Assembly (NCBI GenBank): GCA_902461025.1
Contig: CABPWC010000016.1
Span: 1 to 21,026, forward strand
Direction: 5' to 3'
Length of the DNA stretch: 21,026 nucleotides
Source of the DNA: an uncultured Streptococcus sp.
GTDB taxonomy: Bacteria > Bacillota > Bacilli > Lactobacillales > Streptococcaceae
Shown piece after piece: positions 14,101 through 20,972 of this stretch. Numbering within the stretch: the stretch's first letter is position 1; every line of letters begins with the position of its first letter. The notes below the pieces were generated by a model. That model saw nothing but the letters and a program-made list of their open reading frames with translations, did not search any database and was not told the DNA's origin. A program made the position numbers and the translations under genes.

Positions 14101-14630
14101 TACTGGAAGAAGCAATTGCTAAGAAGAATGGAACTGATAAGAAACGTGAAAAAGGAAATGCTGAGTTAATTCTACAAATTGATGCTTATCTTCCGGATGA
14201 GTACATTTCAGATGAACGACATAAAATTGAAATTTACAAGAGAATTCGTCAAATTGACAACCGTGTCAACTACGAAGAATTACAAGATGAGTTGATAGAC
14301 CGTTTTGGTGAGTATCCAGATGTAGTTGCCTATCTCTTAGAAATTGGATTAGCTAAAGCTTATCTTGATAAAGTTTTTGTCAATCGTGTTGAAAGAAGAA
14401 ATAATAAGCTTGTCATTCAATTTGAAAAAATATTGCAACAACTATTTTTAACCCAAGATTATTTCCAGGCTCTTTCTCAGACAAATTTGAAGGCTAATAT
14501 TTCTGAAAATCAAGGTTTGATTGAAGTTGTATTTGATATTCGAAATAAAAAAGACTATGAGATTTTAGAAGGACTCTTAACCTTTGGAGAATCGTTAGCG
14601 AAGATAAAAGACTTAAAAGAGTCACATTAG
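11139..14630 (+). CDS. mfd: Transcription-repair coupling factor Mfd
   Basis: About 1163 aa. An SF2 translocase that pushes stalled RNA polymerase off DNA lesions and recruits UvrA. The N-terminal UvrB-like part includes SQGEFSLRGDILDIFE. A CarD-like RNA polymerase-interaction domain begins at GDYVVHQIHGIGQYLGIE. The helicase core has Walker A GDVGFGKT (about 638-645), DEEQ (motif II) and TATPIPRT (motif III). RecG-like motifs follow, including QLRGRVGRSNR, and a C-terminal UvrA-masking domain ends the protein. In-frame starts also exist at 11103 (TTG) and 11127 (ATG), both overlapping pth. 11139 (MSLIDFF) aligns best with pneumococcal Mfd, but no good SD separates the choices. All catalytic motifs are intact. 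Confidence 0.95.
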   Translation: MSLIDFFLENKQIQSWNEHLSLKQRQLLLGLSGSAKSLAIASSAKNQDKILVMTSTYGEAERLVNDLISILGSDLVYPFLVDDSPMVEFLVSSQEKIFSRVEALRFLRDRSQKGILVCNLAASRLFLPDPQVFDNSILKLEIGQECEQSELKNHLISLGYKKVTQVQSQGEFSLRGDILDIFETSQISPYRIEFFGDEIDGIREFDAETQLSKDSQSQVLIYPASDILLTDEDYHRGQKFLEHEIDKAISPTLKSYLEEVFSCTKEQVLHADIRKFLSVFYKKQWTLIDYLNQVPIIFDDFQKIINQYDIFDKETAGYFTEDLHNSKAVSSLQYFADVESQFKKYLPASFFSNFQKGLGNLKFDHLYQFNQYPMQEFFNQFSFLKEEIERYKKLKYTIVLQSSNQTELKKLSTILDEYSIKVDNSNQSEICKGTVNLIEGNLRHGFHFVDENLVFITEYEIFKKKIKRKYRRQNISNAERLKDYNELQKGDYVVHQIHGIGQYLGIETIELKGIHRDYVSIQYQNGDRISIPVEQIQTLSKYVSSDGKAPKLNKLNDGRFKKAKQKVKNQVEDIADDLIKLYAERSQLEGFAFSKDDEDQVAFDEAFPYVETEDQLRSIEEIKKDMQASQPMDRLLVGDVGFGKTEVAMRAAFKAVNNHKQVVVLVPTTVLAQQHYSNFKERFEQFAVNVDVLSRFRSKKEQTETLKKLKKGQVDILIGTHRVLSKDVEFADLGLIIIDEEQRFGVKHKEALKELKKKVDVLTLTATPIPRTLHMSMLGIRDLSVIETPPTNRYPVQTYVLEQNDRVIRDAVLREIDRGGQVYYLYNKVDSIEKKVSELQELIPEASIGFVHGQMSEIRLENTLLDFIEGEYDILVTTTIIETGVDIPNANTLFIENADHMGLSTLYQLRGRVGRSNRIAYAYLMYRPDKSLTEVSEKRLEAIKGFTELGSGFKIAMRDLSIRGAGNLLGSSQSGFIDSVGFELYSQLLEEAIAKKNGTDKKREKGNAELILQIDAYLPDEYISDERHKIEIYKRIRQIDNRVNYEELQDELIDRFGEYPDVVAYLLEIGLAKAYLDKVFVNRVERRNNKLVIQFEKILQQLFLTQDYFQALSQTNLKANISENQGLIEVVFDIRNKKDYEILEGLLTFGESLAKIKDLKESH

Positions 14631-14665
14631 GGATTACCTTTTTTCTTCTATAAAAGGGATAAAAA

Positions 14666-14674
14666 TGGTACAAT
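14666..14674 (+). promoter_or_regulatory. Possible extended -10 promoter before rqcP
   Basis: TGgTACAAT in the short gap between mfd and the S4-domain gene, 19 nt before its ATG. The -35 is weak. A small hairpin (CCTTTT ... AAAAGG) lies just upstream. It would drive the rqcP-divIC-tilS block. Confidence 0.45.
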
Positions 14675-14693
14675 AATAATTTGAGGTATTAAG

Positions 14694-14960
14694 ATGAGAT
14701 TAGATAAATATTTAAAAGTATCACGAATTATTAAACGCCGTACAGTGGCTAAGGAAGTTGCAGACAAAGGGCGAATCAAGGTAAATGGAATCCTTGCGAA
14801 GAGTTCAACAGATTTAAAAGTCAACGATCAGGTTGAAATTCGCTTTGGAAATAAGTTGTTGCTTGTGAAAGTGCTAGAAATGAAAGATAGCACCAAAAAA
14901 GAAGATGCAGCTGGAATGTATAAAATCATCAGTGAAACAAGGGTAGAAGACGATGTATAA
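14694..14960 (+). CDS. rqcP: S4-domain RNA-binding protein RqcP
   Basis: 88-aa protein made almost entirely of an S4 RNA-binding domain (MRLDKYLKVSRIIKRRTVAKEVADKGRI, then KVNG). This is the RqcP/YabO (HslR-like) family. In Bacillus, RqcP works with RqcH in ribosome quality control, helping add C-terminal alanine tails on stalled 50S subunits. The length fits. It starts 7 nt behind a GAGG and overlaps the start of divIC by 8 bp, so translation is coupled. The location between mfd and divIC is conserved in Firmicutes. The functional assignment is by family. Confidence 0.9.
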   Translation: MRLDKYLKVSRIIKRRTVAKEVADKGRIKVNGILAKSSTDLKVNDQVEIRFGNKLLLVKVLEMKDSTKKEDAAGMYKIISETRVEDDV

Positions 14961-15321
14961 AAAAATAGTCCAAATGAATAACTCTTTTATTCAAAATGAA
15001 TACCAACGTCGTAAGTACATGATGGAAGAACGTCAAAAACGGAATCGTTTTATGGGTTGGGTTTTGATTTTAATTATGTTGTTATTTATCTTACCAACTT
15101 ATAATTTAGCGCAAAGTTATCAACAATTACTAACACGTCGCCAGCAACTAGCTGATTTGAACAAACAATATCAGGAATTGAGCGATGAAAAGGATAAAGA
15201 AGCTAGTTTAGCAACGAAGTTAAAAGACGAATCCTATGCGGCTAAATATTCTCGTGCAAAATATTATTATTCAAAAACATGGGAGGAAGTTTATACAATT
15301 CCGGACTTACTTCCTAGGTAA
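14953..15321 (+). CDS. divIC: Septum formation initiator DivIC
   Basis: 122-aa bitopic membrane protein of the FtsB/DivIC family. It forms the DivIB-FtsL-DivIC complex that activates septal peptidoglycan synthesis. A basic cytoplasmic tail (about 1-33, rich in Arg/Lys) is followed by one transmembrane helix (about 34-51, MGWVLILIMLLFILPTYN). An extracellular coiled coil (about 53-100, SYQQLLTRRQQLADLNKQYQ) and a short conserved tail YYYSKTWEEVYTIPDLLPR complete it. It overlaps rqcP by 8 bp and ends 6 bp before the next small gene, so it is part of a tight operon. It closely matches remembered pneumococcal DivIC. Confidence 0.94.
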   Translation: MYKKIVQMNNSFIQNEYQRRKYMMEERQKRNRFMGWVLILIMLLFILPTYNLAQSYQQLLTRRQQLADLNKQYQELSDEKDKEASLATKLKDESYAAKYSRAKYYYSKTWEEVYTIPDLLPR

Positions 15322-15327
15322 TGCGAA

Positions 15328-15450
15328 ATGGAAAATTTATTAGATATTATCGAACAATTTTTAAGTCAATCAGATGAAAAATTAGATGAGTTAGCTCAAA
15401 AGAATCATCTATTACGACTGCAAGAAGAAGAGAGGAAAAAGAATGCGTAA
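15328..15450 (+). CDS. 40-aa conserved hypothetical protein (SP_0009-like)
   Basis: A small gene, ATG at 15328 and TAA at 15448-15450. Translation starts MENLLDIIEQFLSQSDEK and ends RLQEEERKKNA. It is strongly charged and helical-looking: a leucine-spaced N-terminal half and an Arg/Lys/Glu tail, with no signal peptide, Cys or known motif. It fills the gap between divIC (6 bp before) and the serine-hydrolase gene, whose start it overlaps by 8 bp. This is the spacing of a genuinely translated, coupled gene. As I recall, pneumococcus has a very similar 40-aa ORF at this place. Function unknown. Confidence 0.85.
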   Translation: MENLLDIIEQFLSQSDEKLDELAQKNHLLRLQEEERKKNA

Positions 15451-16711
15451 ATTTTTAGTGATATTACTACTTCCTATTTTCCTAAAAAGTGTTCAAGTAG
15501 TAAGCACTGAGAATCCAGTTATCATTCCAAAACAAGAAGTTTATTCTTTAACTCACGCTCCGTATCATTTTTATTATCAAGATACTATAGAATCTCCAAA
15601 ATTTTATGGTGAGACGCCAGTTTATTCTACAGAAGACCTGATTAATGAATCAGGAAAAGTCAATGAGGAAACAAAATTATCTGTTTTAGAATGGCGATTA
15701 AATAAACAAGGACAGCCTGTCTTTAAATTGTCAAATAATCAATTTGTAATGGCTGATAAACGACTTTTATACGATAGTTCCATCGTAAACGATTTTTCTA
15801 AACGAGTATGGCTAGAACCAGGATTTGTCGTTTATAATAGTCCTTATGATCAACAAGAATTAAAGTCTACTTTAGCGCCTTATAAAGAAGTTGAAGCAGA
15901 TATGTCTATTTTTGCTGAAGGTCGTGAATTCTTACATATCAAGCAAACAGGCTGGATTTCGACGGATTATATTTCCGATGATGATAATCGTATTCAGAAA
16001 GTACAAGAGTTGCTATCTGCAAATTATCAAAATGAACAGTTCTCTATTTATATTAAACAATTGAGTACAGGTAAGGAAGCTGGCATTAATGAAAATCAAA
16101 AAATGTACGCTGCTAGTGTTATGAAATTACCTTATCTTTATTCTGTTCAGGAAAAAATCAATCAAGGTGATTACCAACTTGACACGAAATTGAAGTATGT
16201 TTCCGAAGTTAATGATTTCCCTGGTTCTTATAAACCGGAAGGAAGTGGAAGTCTCCCTAAAACAGCGGACAATAAAGAATACACAATCAAAGATTTAATT
16301 ACAAAAACTGCAAAAGAATCTGACAATGTAGCTCATAATATTCTTGCTTATTATATTACGAATAAATCAGATGAAGCCTTTAAAAAAGAAATGGCTACTA
16401 TCGCAGGTGAAGAGTGGAATGTGACAGATAAGATGGCTTCAGCTAAAATGGCTGGTCAAGTTATGGAATCTATTTACTATCAAAATGGTTTTGTTTTAGA
16501 ATCTCTTTCACAAACATCTTTTGATAATCAGAGGATTGCTAAGAATATTTCTGCTAAGGTAGCCCATAAAATTGGGGATGCAGATGAATTTAAACACGAT
16601 GTAGGAATAGTCTACACAGATTCTCCTTTCATTATTTCAATCTTTACCAAAAATTCTGATTACGATACCATTTCTAAAATTGCTAAGGATGTCTACGAGG
16701 TCCTAAAATGA
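15443..16711 (+). CDS. Secreted serine hydrolase, beta-lactamase/PBP-like fold
   Basis: 422-aa exported protein between divIC and tilS. A signal peptide occupies about 1-22 (MRKFLVILLLPIFLKSVQVV). The N-terminal region to about residue 175 resembles an SH3-like/GW-type wall module ending in KQTGWISTDYI. The C-terminal domain has the serine penicilloyl-transferase motifs: SxxK as SVMK (S225, K228), SDN (293-295) and a KTG-equivalent KIG (376-378). This matches the class A beta-lactamase-like hydrolases of streptococci (pneumococcal SP_0010 type). A cell-wall role is likely; beta-lactam hydrolysis is not established and the substrate is unknown. It overlaps the 40-aa gene by 8 bp and tilS by 4 bp. 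Confidence 0.9.
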   Translation: MRKFLVILLLPIFLKSVQVVSTENPVIIPKQEVYSLTHAPYHFYYQDTIESPKFYGETPVYSTEDLINESGKVNEETKLSVLEWRLNKQGQPVFKLSNNQFVMADKRLLYDSSIVNDFSKRVWLEPGFVVYNSPYDQQELKSTLAPYKEVEADMSIFAEGREFLHIKQTGWISTDYISDDDNRIQKVQELLSANYQNEQFSIYIKQLSTGKEAGINENQKMYAASVMKLPYLYSVQEKINQGDYQLDTKLKYVSEVNDFPGSYKPEGSGSLPKTADNKEYTIKDLITKTAKESDNVAHNILAYYITNKSDEAFKKEMATIAGEEWNVTDKMASAKMAGQVMESIYYQNGFVLESLSQTSFDNQRIAKNISAKVAHKIGDADEFKHDVGIVYTDSPFIISIFTKNSDYDTISKIAKDVYEVLK

Positions 16712-17985
16712 GAGACCGCGATTTTTTAAATCATTTTCTAGAAAAAGGTTACTTTGAAGGACATTCAAGAGTTGTTCTAGCCTTGTCTGGTGGATTGGAT
16801 TCGATGTTTCTTTTTCAACTTCTTTTGACCTATCAAAAAGAACTTGGTATTGAATTGTTTTTGGCTCATGTAAATCATAAACAACGACCAGAGTCAGATA
16901 AGGAAGAAATTGAATTAAGAAAATTAGCTGAACAAGCTGGAGTTCCAATTTATGTAGCTTGTTTTACTGGAGATTTTTCAGAAGCGAATGCTCGTCAATT
17001 TCGCTATGAATTTTTTAGAGAAGTGATGGAGAAAACTTCATCTACAGCTCTTGTAACAGCTCATCATGCAGATGATCAAGTTGAGACGATCTTTATGCGA
17101 TTGATTAGAGGTGTTAGACTACAACATTTATCAGCTATTAAAGAAAGACAAATGTTTGATAAGGGAGAGTTGATTCGTCCTTTGTTGTCTTTTTATAAGA
17201 AGGATTTTCCTGAAATTGAGCATTTTGAAGATTCAACGAATAAAGAAAATCACTATCTTCGCAATCGTATTCGCAACCTCTATCTGCCACAGTTAGAAAA
17301 AGAAAATGTTCAGGTAAAAAAAGCAATTTTAGAGTTTGGAAAAGAAGTTTCTGACTATCAAATTGCTCTGGCTGAATTATCTCAAGCAGTTGATGTAGAA
17401 GATTTAACTCAGTTTTTATATTTTAGTGAAGCAACACAAAGAGTTTTACTACAACAATACCTTAGTCGTTTTGCTGATTTAAATATAACAAGAGAACAAT
17501 TTCAAGAAATTCATCATATTTTAAAAACTAAGAGTCAATATCGCCATAGTATAAAAAATGGTTATGAACTTATAAAAGAATACCAGCACTTTCAAATTGG
17601 TAAAATCAGACCAAAGTCTGATGAAAAAAGTAGTGAGTGTGTGTTAAACTATCAAAATCAAGTTTATTATGATGGTTATCTCTTTTCATTTGGAATTCCT
17701 CTAAGAGGAGAAGATGTTCAACAGATAAATGTTTCCCGTGAAACATCATTGATTTTGCGACATCGAAAGCCAGGTGATTATTTGATAAAAAATGGTTACC
17801 GAAAAAAAGTAAGACGACTTTTTATTGATTTGAAAATTCCTACAGAAAAACGAAAAAATGCGATTATTATTGAGCAATTCGGAAAGATTTGTTCAATTTT
17901 AGGAATTGAACTCAGTGATTTGAGTATAAAAATGAAAAATGATATAATGAACACTATACTTTATATAGAAAAAATAGATAGGTAA
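16708..17985 (+). CDS. tilS: tRNA-Ile lysidine synthetase TilS
   Basis: 425-aa essential enzyme that converts the wobble C of tRNA-Ile(CAU) to lysidine using ATP and lysine, so that AUA codons are read as Ile. The N-terminal PP-loop ATPase has SGGLDS (27-32), followed by HVNHKQR and TAHHADDQVETIFMRLIRG. The C-terminal substrate-recognition domain includes LRHRKPGDYL and RRLFIDLKIP. Length is standard. Its ATG overlaps the hydrolase stop by 4 bp. Two regulatory elements are embedded in the 3' part: a parS-like site at 17730-17745 (codons for NVSRET) and an extended -10 promoter at 17940-17948 for hpt-ftsH. Confidence 0.96.
   Translation: MRDRDFLNHFLEKGYFEGHSRVVLALSGGLDSMFLFQLLLTYQKELGIELFLAHVNHKQRPESDKEEIELRKLAEQAGVPIYVACFTGDFSEANARQFRYEFFREVMEKTSSTALVTAHHADDQVETIFMRLIRGVRLQHLSAIKERQMFDKGELIRPLLSFYKKDFPEIEHFEDSTNKENHYLRNRIRNLYLPQLEKENVQVKKAILEFGKEVSDYQIALAELSQAVDVEDLTQFLYFSEATQRVLLQQYLSRFADLNITREQFQEIHHILKTKSQYRHSIKNGYELIKEYQHFQIGKIRPKSDEKSSECVLNYQNQVYYDGYLFSFGIPLRGEDVQQINVSRETSLILRHRKPGDYLIKNGYRKKVRRLFIDLKIPTEKRKNAIIIEQFGKICSILGIELSDLSIKMKNDIMNTILYIEKIDR
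17730..17745. promoter_or_regulatory. parS: parS-like ParB-binding site within tilS
   Basis: TGTTTCCCGTGAAACA differs at one position from the palindrome TGTTTCACGTGAAACA bound by Firmicute ParB. It encodes V-S-R-E-T of TilS, and the departure is a synonymous change (TCC instead of TCA). It lies about 10-11 kb from oriC and is the only near-consensus parS seen in the window. Confidence 0.85.
17920..17948 (+). promoter_or_regulatory. Internal promoter for hpt-ftsH
   Basis: TTGAGT (17920-17925), 17 bp, then TATAAT (17943-17948) with an extended TGa in front. It lies inside the 3' end of tilS, 42 bp before the hpt ATG, and would uncouple hpt-ftsH from the upstream block. Confidence 0.7.
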
Positions 17986-17989
17986 AATC

Positions 17990-18532
17990 ATGTTAGAACA
18001 AGATATCAAGAAGATTTTGATTTCACAAGATGAAATTACAGAAGCTGCTAAGAAATTAGGTGCTCAATTAACAAAAGATTATGAAGGGAAAAATCCAATT
18101 TTAGTTGGAATTTTAAAAGGATCTATTCCTTTCATGGCAGAATTAGTTAAATATATCGACACTCATCTTGAAATGGATTTTATGATGGTTTCTAGCTACC
18201 ATGGTGGTACTGTAAGTAGCGGTGTTATCAATATCAAACAAGATGTAACTCAAGATATTAAAGGTAGACATGTTGTTTTTGTGGAAGATATTATCGACAC
18301 TGGTCAAACCTTGAAAAGTTTGAGAGATATGTTTACTGCTAGAGAAGCGGCATCTGTTAAGATTGTTACTATGCTGGATAAACCAGAAGGCCGTACTGTG
18401 GAAATCGAAGCAGATTATACATGTTTTACAATTCCGAATGAATTTGTTGTAGGCTATGGTTTAGACTATAATGAAAATTATCGTAACCTTCCTTATGTAG
18501 GTGTATTGAAAGAGGAAGTTTACTCAAAATAG
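17990..18532 (+). CDS. hpt: Hypoxanthine phosphoribosyltransferase
   Basis: 180-aa purine-salvage enzyme that makes IMP/GMP from hypoxanthine/guanine and PRPP in the cytoplasm. It shows the PRPP-binding signature VVFVEDIIDTGQTL (95-108), the flexible-loop region MMVSSYHGGTVSSG (65-78) and the PPi-loop LVGILKGS (38-45). The length is typical of bacterial HPRT. It starts 4 bp after tilS and precedes ftsH; the tilS-hpt-ftsH order is conserved across Firmicutes. A promoter inside the end of tilS probably drives it together with ftsH. Confidence 0.97.
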   Translation: MLEQDIKKILISQDEITEAAKKLGAQLTKDYEGKNPILVGILKGSIPFMAELVKYIDTHLEMDFMMVSSYHGGTVSSGVINIKQDVTQDIKGRHVVFVEDIIDTGQTLKSLRDMFTAREAASVKIVTMLDKPEGRTVEIEADYTCFTIPNEFVVGYGLDYNENYRNLPYVGVLKEEVYSK

Positions 18533-18548
18533 AAGGGTAAGTTATTGA

Positions 18549-20507
18549 ATGCAAAAACAAAATAATGGTTTTATAAAAAATCCATTTCTTTATTTGTTGA
18601 TGATATTCTTGATAGTCACTGGCTTCCAGTACTTCTTTGCTGGAAGAGCTGCAGGTCATAGTCAACAAATTAAATACTCAGAATTGGTGCAGGAAATCAC
18701 TAATGACAATGTAAAAGAAATGACCTATCAACCAAGCGGTAGTGTTATTGAAGTGTCTGGTGTCTACAAAAATGCTAAGACAGAAAAGCCGGAAACAGGT
18801 ATTCAGTTTTTCACACCTTCTGCAACCAAAGTAGAGAAATTTACTAGTATTATTCTTCCATCGGATACTACTGTAGCGGACTTACAGAAACTGGCAAGTG
18901 AACACCAAACACAAGTTGAAGTTAAGCATGAGAGCTCAAGTGGTATGTGGATTAACATCCTAGTTTCAGTAGTACCATTTGCTATTTTATTCTTCTTCTT
19001 GTTTTCTATGATGGGAAATATGGGAGGAAATAGCGGACGCAATCCGATGAGCTTTGGACGCAGTAAAGCTAAGGCTGCTAATAAGGAAGATATCAAAGTA
19101 CGTTTTTCAGATGTAGCAGGAGCTGAAGAAGAAAAACAAGAACTTGTTGAAGTTGTTGAATTCTTGAAAGATCCAAAACGCTTTACAAAATTAGGTGCTC
19201 GTATCCCAGCTGGTGTTCTCTTAGAGGGACCTCCGGGAACTGGTAAAACATTACTTGCTAAAGCAGTAGCAGGAGAAGCTGGAGTACCGTTCTTTAGTAT
19301 TTCAGGTTCTGACTTCGTAGAAATGTTCGTCGGTGTCGGTGCTAGCCGTGTACGTTCACTCTTTGAGGACGCTAAAAAAGCAGCACCAGCTATTATCTTT
19401 ATTGATGAAATCGATGCTGTTGGTCGCCAACGTGGTGTCGGTTTAGGCGGAGGTAATGACGAACGTGAACAAACCTTGAACCAACTCTTGATTGAAATGG
19501 ATGGTTTTGAAGGAAACGAAGGAATTATCGTTATTGCGGCAACAAACCGTTCTGACGTATTAGATCCAGCCCTTCTTCGTCCAGGTCGTTTTGATAGAAA
19601 AGTATTGGTTGGTCGTCCAGATGTTAAGGGACGTGAGGCAATTCTAAAAGTTCACGCTAGAAATAAACCTTTAGCAGAAGATGTAGATTTGAAGTTAGTA
19701 GCACAACAAACGCCAGGTTTTGTTGGAGCTGATTTGGAAAATGTATTGAACGAGGCAGCCTTAGTTGCAGCTCGTCGCAATAAGTCAGTCATTGATGCTT
19801 CTGATATTGATGAGGCAGAAGATCGCGTTATTGCAGGACCTTCTAAGAAAGATAAGACTGTTTCTCAAAAAGAACGTGAAATGGTTGCTTACCATGAGGC
19901 AGGACACACAATTGTCGGTTTGGTCTTGTCCAATGCACGTGTCGTTCATAAGGTAACAATTGTTCCTCGTGGTCGTGCAGGTGGTTACATGATTGCTCTT
20001 CCAAAAGAAGATCAAATGTTGCTATCTAAAGAAGATATGAAAGAACAATTAGCTGGTTTGATGGGTGGACGTGTTGCTGAAGAGATTATCTTCAATGTCC
20101 AAACAACAGGTGCATCGAACGACTTTGAGCAAGCTACACAGATGGCGCGTGCTATGGTTACTGAGTATGGAATGAGTGAAAAACTTGGACCAGTACAGTA
20201 TGAAGGTAATCATGCTATGTTTGGTGCTCAATCCCCACAAAAAACAATTTCAGAGCGTACTGCTTACGAAATTGACGAAGAAGTTCGAGCTTTATTGAAT
20301 GAAGCACGTAATAAAGCGGCTGAGATCATTCAATCAAACCGTGAAACGCATAAATTGATTGCAGAAGCCTTGTTGAAATATGAAACATTGGATAGTACAC
20401 AAATTAAATCTCTTTACGAAACAGGAAAAATGCCTGAATCAGTAGAAGAGGAATCACGTGCCCTATCATATGATGAAGTCAAATCAAAAATGGCTGAAGA
20501 AAACTAA
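18549..20507 (+). CDS. ftsH: ATP-dependent zinc metalloprotease FtsH
   Basis: 652-aa membrane AAA+ protease that extracts and degrades misfolded membrane proteins and selected cytoplasmic regulators. Two N-terminal transmembrane helices (about 11-30 and 131-153) bracket an extracellular domain, and a Gly/Asn-rich linker follows. The AAA domain has Walker A GPPGTGKT (227-234), Walker B IIFIDEIDA and the second region of homology NRSDVLDPALLRPGRFDR. The zinc site HEAGH is at 449-453. No residue is missing and the length is standard. It lies 16 bp after hpt in the same unit and is followed by a strong terminator. In pneumococcus comX follows ftsH; here it does not. Confidence 0.97.
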   Translation: MQKQNNGFIKNPFLYLLMIFLIVTGFQYFFAGRAAGHSQQIKYSELVQEITNDNVKEMTYQPSGSVIEVSGVYKNAKTEKPETGIQFFTPSATKVEKFTSIILPSDTTVADLQKLASEHQTQVEVKHESSSGMWINILVSVVPFAILFFFLFSMMGNMGGNSGRNPMSFGRSKAKAANKEDIKVRFSDVAGAEEEKQELVEVVEFLKDPKRFTKLGARIPAGVLLEGPPGTGKTLLAKAVAGEAGVPFFSISGSDFVEMFVGVGASRVRSLFEDAKKAAPAIIFIDEIDAVGRQRGVGLGGGNDEREQTLNQLLIEMDGFEGNEGIIVIAATNRSDVLDPALLRPGRFDRKVLVGRPDVKGREAILKVHARNKPLAEDVDLKLVAQQTPGFVGADLENVLNEAALVAARRNKSVIDASDIDEAEDRVIAGPSKKDKTVSQKEREMVAYHEAGHTIVGLVLSNARVVHKVTIVPRGRAGGYMIALPKEDQMLLSKEDMKEQLAGLMGGRVAEEIIFNVQTTGASNDFEQATQMARAMVTEYGMSEKLGPVQYEGNHAMFGAQSPQKTISERTAYEIDEEVRALLNEARNKAAEIIQSNRETHKLIAEALLKYETLDSTQIKSLYETGKMPESVEEESRALSYDEVKSKMAEEN

Positions 20508-20527
20508 AATATTAGTAGACGAAATAC

Positions 20528-20560
20528 AAGAGAGGATATAATTATATCCTCTCTTTCTTA
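20528..20560 (+). terminator. Strong palindromic terminator after ftsH
   Basis: Perfect inverted repeat with 14-nt arms and no spacer (20528-20541 / 20542-20555; left arm AAGAGAGGATATAA), followed by the T-rich TCTTATTT. In RNA the centre forms a small AU loop above a GAGAGG/CCTCTC stem. It ends the hpt-ftsH transcript. Confidence 0.85.
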
Positions 20561-20620
20561 TTTATAAAAACTAATCTATGAAAACCAGTAAAAAAATTTC
20601 AGAAAAACAAATCAAACTAG

Positions 20621-20648
20621 TTGACAAGTAGGAAAAAGTGTATATAAT
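20621..20648 (+). promoter_or_regulatory. Consensus promoter for the right tRNA-Glu
   Basis: TTGACA (20621-20626), 16 bp, TATAAT (20643-20648): both hexamers perfect, 22 bp before the tRNA. The TTGACA-N16-TATAAT pattern is the same as that of the left tRNA-Glu copy. Confidence 0.9.
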
Positions 20649-20670
20649 AGAAAGAGTTGAAAAAGCTCAG

Positions 20671-20742
20671 GGTCCGTTGGTCAAGGGGTTAAGACACCGC
20701 CTTTTCACGGCGGTAACACGGGTTCGAATCCCGTACGGACTA
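20671..20742 (+). tRNA. tRNA-Glu (TTC), right copy
   Basis: 72-nt tRNA with anticodon TTC, identical throughout to the minus-strand copy at 876-947. Acceptor GGTCCGT/ACGGACT, discriminator A. It has its own consensus promoter and lies immediately upstream of the rRNA operon promoter, as in pneumococcus. Confidence 0.97.
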
Positions 20743-20786
20743 TGAGTATGTTGCAGTAGAAGTTGAAAAAAATTTGAAAAAAGTTA

Positions 20787-20815
20787 TTGACAACGAATAG
20801 AAGCTGTGATATACT
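20787..20815 (+). promoter_or_regulatory. rrn P1-type promoter
   Basis: TTGACA (20787-20792), 17 bp, TATACT (20810-20815), preceded by an A-rich tract (20766-20782) resembling an UP element. It is positioned to drive the rRNA operon that begins at about 20973. Confidence 0.88.
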
Positions 20816-20852
20816 AATATAGTTGTCGCTCGCGAGATAAGTGAGAGGCAAA

Positions 20853-20870
20853 GACCTTTGAAAACTGAAC
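20853..20870 (+). promoter_or_regulatory. boxA-like antitermination element in the rrn leader
   Basis: The leader between promoter and 16S contains CTTTGAAAACTGAAC, the usual Gram-positive rrn boxA-like segment bound by NusB/S10. A small inverted repeat (TCGCTCGCGA) lies upstream at about 20826-20835. The rest of the 20816-20972 leader is expected to pair with sequence after 16S for processing. Confidence 0.65.
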
Positions 20871-20972
20871 AAGACGAACCAATGTGCAGGGCACTACAAC
20901 TGATGTTGTAGTACTGAACAATGAAAAAAACAATAAATCTGTCAGTGACAGAAATGAGTGAGAACTCAAACT

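Noticed and set aside
16353..16362. TACGAATA-like late-competence (ComX) box
   Set aside because: ATTACGAATAAA occurs within the hydrolase coding sequence (codons for ITNKS), with no gene start downstream. It is probably coincidental.
16703..16948. Antisense 81-codon frame over the start of tilS
   Set aside because: It lies entirely over the conserved PP-loop region of TilS and lacks a ribosome-binding site.
18426..18668. Antisense frame spanning the hpt-ftsH junction
   Set aside because: It crosses two well-supported genes and has no SD or homology that I recognise.
20338..20352. Possible second parS inside ftsH (ACCGTGAAACGC)
   Set aside because: Only one half-site (GTGAAAC) is present. 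The other arm does not match, so it is a chance occurrence.
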